DNA of 64,000 nucleotides from Adiantum capillus-veneris (taxonomy: Eukaryota; Streptophyta; Polypodiopsida; Polypodiales; Pteridaceae): NCBI GenBank assembly GCA_014529385.2, contig CM043962.1, positions 126,818,970 through 126,882,969 on the forward strand. Direction: 5' to 3'. Below are positions 60,131 through 64,000 of the stretch, one piece after another. Each line of letters opens with the position of its first letter. The first letter of the stretch is position 1. The notes under the pieces are model-generated. The model was given only the letters and a program-made list of their open reading frames with translations. It searched no databases and was not told the origin of the DNA. A program made the position numbers and the translations under genes.

Positions 60131-60666
60131 GCTTTGAATTGACACAAGCTGAAATATAAAATTCCCGCTTCTTCCTAAAGTTCCTCCACCCAAATAGTCA
60201 CAAGCTTATCTCCTTCATCCTCCATTGTCGTCTCTTGCAGCGGGTTAAGAGTAAGAGATGCCCAGCATCATTGATGCAAGGTGCATCGACGACAGACATT
60301 CAATCGCACGGTGAGTAAGCATTATCATTCTGTGATTTTTGACATTTTTGACACTAGGAACGCAGTTAATGAACACACTGAGAATTGCACGCTACCGTGG
60401 GAATGGCACGTTCCCTCGTATTATAATAATTGGGGAGGACTGTGCAAACTCCCCTGTGCAAGGAAACTTGCATGTTTTGTTTTTTTCTGAAACATAAAAA
60501 TTGGAACAACAAACAATTAATAACGTTGACATCTTGTATGATTACGAACATTGAGCTTGACAAACCTCTAACCCTCCTCGTGGTTTTCTGCAAGGTACCC
60601 CTCTGAACCACTACGATCGGTATCTCATTCTTTCAAGGTACACCTTTGAACCACGGCAATCGGTGG

Positions 60667-60719
<53 letters not shown>

Positions 60720-61547
60720 CTTTCATAAATTTTTTTACTTGAGAAATTTTTAAATGGCATATATAGTTTTCAATATTTTGCTCGAGAAAGATTTAGAAGA
60801 GTTACGGCAACAAGGAGAGGATGCCTCACTGGCATCTCGAGGGGGGCGTATGCATGTAACTTTGGATTGCTATGAGGTACCTTGTGATTACCAAATATCG
60901 ACAGCTGCCTTTTGGTTTGAAAGAGCTTGCTAAGATTTCAATATGGGTCTTAATGCATCCGTGCAAACACCTTAAGAGCCAAGACAGGATCGATAGGAAT
61001 AGGATCAATAGGAATTGTCGTTGTTGATTGTTTCACTTTGATTTGGGCCTGCAATGCAGTCTTGAGGAGTTAGTTTTGTTGGGACATTGTGAAATAGAAT
61101 GACTGGAATGTCGTAAAAAGAGGCTGGGATGCACACGTTCTGGGAGAAGGCAGATTGAAGGCAGATAATCCAAAATTCAATGACCAATTCTGTCCTCCAA
61201 AATTGCAAACTTGATGGTTGTAGTATTTGGTAGACTTTTTATTGAGCATCATGAACACATTCATATTTGTGATGAATTAGATTGGAAAGAATTCACCTTC
61301 GAATTTTGAAACTGCTTCTCACATTTTTAGCCATGACCTATACCTACATACATTCCGATCCAGCCATAGCGTGGGCTCTCCACTGTGTCTTGTCACATAA
61401 TCCTTGAGCATTGAGAGTCACTTATCCATATAGTTCATCACATGTATCTTTTGGTCCCATACATCATATTTACCACCCAAAACGATAATAAAAAATCACG
61501 TGTACTTTTGGTCTTACAGGTCATATGTGTCCATCCAGGACGATCAT

Positions 61548-61596
<49 letters not shown>

Positions 61597-61950
61597 CCCG
61601 CAAGTTTTTGTCTTCTAGAGGTTCTTGTTTTCTCTTACCCTCGGACTCTGTGGCTAACGAAGCACTCTAGTTTTAACTTAGTTGGCCTAGGAGCTTTTTC
61701 CGAAACGAGGCTAGAGAATACTCCACTTGACGTAATGGATCATCCATCACAAGACGATCGGACTATGCAAGTGCTCCATGCTTGATCGCCTCCGTTGACT
61801 ATGCTTAGGTCACACAGCTCAAGAACATCGCACAGTTGAAAAAGCAAAAATAATGATGAGCAGCATAACTTTTTCCAGTGCGTAGCATGAGCTTTATTTT
61901 GAGTACACATGATTGAGGTGTGAAAGTAGCCACAGGGATGGTGATCAAAC
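60131..61950. other. no gene recognised; (CT)n tracts
   Basis: Contains (CT)n at 60668-60716 and 61552-61592, and a short duplicated phrase GGTACACCTTTGAACCAC / GGTACCCCTCTGAACCAC near 60594 and 60639. No coding, RNA or transposon-end signal was recognised. Confidence 0.4.
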
Positions 61951-61959
61951 GACTCGCAA

Positions 61960-62949
61960 AGAACTTGATTAGAGCAGGGACACATACAATGAATAGGCTG
62001 GAAGTGACAATGATGATGAATATAGAGACCGACGAAGTAGGACCAATCCAGATGATAGAAACCATAACTCTTCAAAAGGGAATCAACCACAGGAATTTGA
62101 GTTGTTCAATGTTTGTCGAGGTAGGCTTTCACGTGTCATGAAGCATGGCTATGTTGCAAAGAGAGATCAAGAGGTATGGGCTAAGGGTGTTTCCATGACT
62201 AAGAAATACAATTAGCATATACAGTGCCAGATCTTGTACCAATGAAAAAAGCTCTTTGGACGAGGAATCTAATCCCTTTAGTATGAATTAGCCTTCAACA
62301 GGTTGCAAAGGTTTTCTAGGATTATCATCACAGAGGAGGAGGAAAATGGCTCTTTTAGGTGACCACTAAAGAGAATGAGTTCACGTGAGAGATGGGAAGC
62401 TGAGCAGCAAATAGTGTCAAGGGTATTCAATATGAGGGATTAGCCGAACTATGATATTGATGAATCAAAACTCTTGTATCAAAACAAAGGTGCTCAAAAG
62501 GAACTTGAAATTGAGCTCAATGAGTACGAGCTAGCCTTCTTAAGAGGGCAAACAAGGTACTCCGTTGATGTTTCACTTGTGGCAATCGTAAGAAATATAG
62601 ATGGTTCACTTTAGAGAGCTATAATGACACAGTCTATTTTAGCCAAAGAGAGGAGAGAGTTGCGAGGATAGCAGCAACAAAGGACCATGCTTGATTCCAT
62701 CCCAAAGAACCTAGCTCATCCTTGGGAAGATCCCATGCCAAAAACAAGAGAGCAACATCTCGCTCAGAAACTTTGTGTTGTAGGACTCTCTACACATGAC
62801 ATGTCGGAGTGGAAAAATGATGCATTTAGTAAGGCATCCACAGTAGGCTAGTGGTCGAAGCTATCACTACATGGACAATGACAAAGTCTTCTTATTTACA
62901 AGCTGAAAAGTGACTTGGTTAGAGCAATCCATGAGCATAGTTGGGTTTT
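61960..62949 (+). pseudogene. N-terminal half of a PRP22/DHX8-type DEAH-box splicing helicase
   Basis: One frame or another reads DDEYRDRRSRTNP, ELFNVCRGRLSRVM (start of the S1 RNA-binding domain), YVAKRDQEVWAKGVS, PLKRMSSRERWEAEQQI, LLYQNKGAQKELEIELNEYE, GQTRYSVDVS, REL-x-QQQRTMLDSIPKNL, HPWEDPMPKTREQHLAQKL, VVGLSTHDMSEWKNDAFSKA and IYKLKSDLVRAIHE. This is the order seen in PRP22/DHX8, which releases spliced mRNA from the spliceosome. About half a dozen stops or shifts and an internal S1 deletion show it is dead. The sequence leaves the family just before the ATP-binding loop, where a retrotransposon seems to begin. No introns are seen, but I do not know the intron content of the parent gene. 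Confidence 0.75.
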
Positions 62950-63126
62950 AGGCCAAGTGGGCGACCGCCCGCCCATGTACTAATCCTTATCTTATTCTTT
63001 CTTATACAAAATAATAAGAGGCATTGAGTTATTATCTCACCAAGAGCTCCACCACACCTCGTATAATGTTGCACTACCCTTTACACTTGCACTCACACGC
63101 ACACGCTCCGCATCGCGCCTCACAAG
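62942..63126 (+). repeat. probable LTR of a Copia-like element (left end uncertain)
   Basis: Sequence between the end of helicase similarity and a primer-binding site. It contains CTTATACAAAATAATAAG, which could be promoter or polyadenylation sequence, and ends CGCCTCACA close to the primer site. No partner LTR lies in the window. Confidence 0.4.
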
Positions 63127-63138
63127 TGGTATCAGAGC
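63127..63138 (+). promoter_or_regulatory. primer-binding site (initiator tRNA-Met)
   Basis: TGGTATCAGAGC, identical to the site at 4975-4986, marking the start of the internal region of another LTR retrotransposon. Confidence 0.85.
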
Positions 63139-64000
63139 TAACAGGTGTCAGCATCTTCTTTGCGTGCACGAGGGATTCCAGGCGAGCTAAGGCTCAAGGC
63201 TTATTATGCAGGAAGTGATTGGAAACAAAGGGTAGCATTAGAGTTGATTGTGTATTGTAGCAAGAAACAAGGAAGTGGAGGTAAGGCATCCTCTGTCGAG
63301 GCTTTCTTCGCAGCACACGCCAATCATTAGCAGGAGAGCCAAAAGAGCCAGTTGATGGCCGGCTTGATGATGGGAGACAAAGGTGACCACAATTGAGGGA
63401 CCCTCTCGTAGGCAAGAGGGAACTGGGGACTGTAAGCGATGTTGAACTGAGAGTCAAGGTCGACAGAAAAAAAAAAGTAATCGGCACCATAAAATTTGAA
63501 GAGCATCAAAAGGCGGAAACATGCAGCAGGTCGGGTGGACAGATCCGAGGCCCAACTTTGAGGACTCTCACATCACCTGACTCCAACGCCCTTAGCATTG
63601 CCTCTGAGTAGTTTTAACTACGCATTAGAAGCTAACTAGCACTTTTTGTGCCCAAATTGGCCCAGCAAGCTCCTTTTGTCCCGGTACTGCTGAGCAAAGA
63701 GAGAGAGAAAATGAAGCCAATTTGTGTACGCCTTCCACATCACACAGAGATATTTCTCATCAAGTGAATTGGATAAGTTCTGGCTGTTAATCCTCCTCAA
63801 CACTAGTAGATTGTGGTAACATGCCTAGCCTAGTTGGCTAATTTTCTGGCATTTTTTGACACTTGGTAGCGGTCGAGAGTAGCTCCCGCTTTGGCATCAA
63901 TGTATGTGTTTTGGTTGATGGTTTCTTTTGAGATTTCGATCATTTTTCAAAGGGGCTCTACCCACTTTTTCCAGCTGTTTTCTGCATGCTTTTTGGCTTG
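63139..64000 (+). other. internal region of an LTR retrotransposon, cut by the window end
   Basis: Short plus-strand frames (for example 63145-63330 and 63393-63611) follow the primer site, but I cannot identify Gag motifs. The element probably continues beyond the window. Confidence 0.35.

Noticed and set aside
59471-60193. 240-codon minus-strand frame
   Set aside because: Exact antisense of the PPR repeats on the plus strand; open by the periodic composition of those repeats.

Overview
The window looks like nuclear DNA from a land plant with a large, repeat-rich genome. Evidence: CACTA and Copia elements with plant-type proteins, PLS-type pentatricopeptide (PPR) sequence, an intronless plant-type histone H4 gene, and GT-AG introns. 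The PPR wording (repeats such as MYAKCG, QVLDELP, GQGQEAL, DAVTYACILKACG) is what I remember from homosporous ferns, so a fern is my best guess. No taxon can be proven from the sequence alone. Very little intact coding sequence is present: a complete histone H4 gene (56929-57240, minus) and an intact 171-codon ORF of unknown function (29164-29679, plus). Almost everything else is mobile-element sequence, decayed genes, tandem repeats and microsatellites.

Layout. 0.8-1.2 kb: 88-bp minisatellite. 1.3-3.3 kb: decayed PPR sequence on the minus strand. 3.46-21 kb: a decayed multi-exon minus-strand gene with a zinc-finger-like exon and a transposase-like body. It is broken by two nested insertions: a Copia tandem pair with three LTRs (4746-13627) and a structurally complete 6365-bp CACTA element (13810-20174, TAA target duplication). 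Only 182 bp of host sequence separates them. 24-25.7 kb: 283-bp tandem repeats with a palindromic core. 26.2-27.35 kb: a 545-bp tandem duplication.

28.2-43.4 kb is the most unusual part. The 171-aa ORF is followed by two near-identical 4.06-kb direct repeats (29853-33915 and 39237-43310), each ending in a frameshifted copy of the same gene. Between them, bounded on both sides by (GT)n tracts, lies a minus-strand retroelement (about 33916-39221). Its reverse transcriptase resembles the Penelope-like class. That reverse transcriptase gene is itself interrupted by a 1321-bp piggyBac-type element with TTAA duplications, and precise removal would leave the reading frame open.

43-56 kb holds diverged duplications, a LINE fragment, a decayed minus-strand Copia element (about 47.9-51.5 kb), minisatellites and long homopolymer or dinucleotide tracts. 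56.9-60.1 kb holds histone H4, a decayed protein-kinase fragment and decayed PPR genes joined by patchwork filler DNA. 61.9-62.95 kb is a degenerate copy of the N-terminal half of a PRP22/DHX8-type splicing helicase. It is followed at once by the 5' end of another LTR retrotransposon, with a tRNA-Met primer-binding site at 63127.

The genes do not form a pathway. The window records successive insertions: CACTA and Copia into a transposase-like gene, a retroelement into a microsatellite junction of a tandem gene duplication, and piggyBac into that retroelement. All family names come from motif recognition by eye; no database search was possible.
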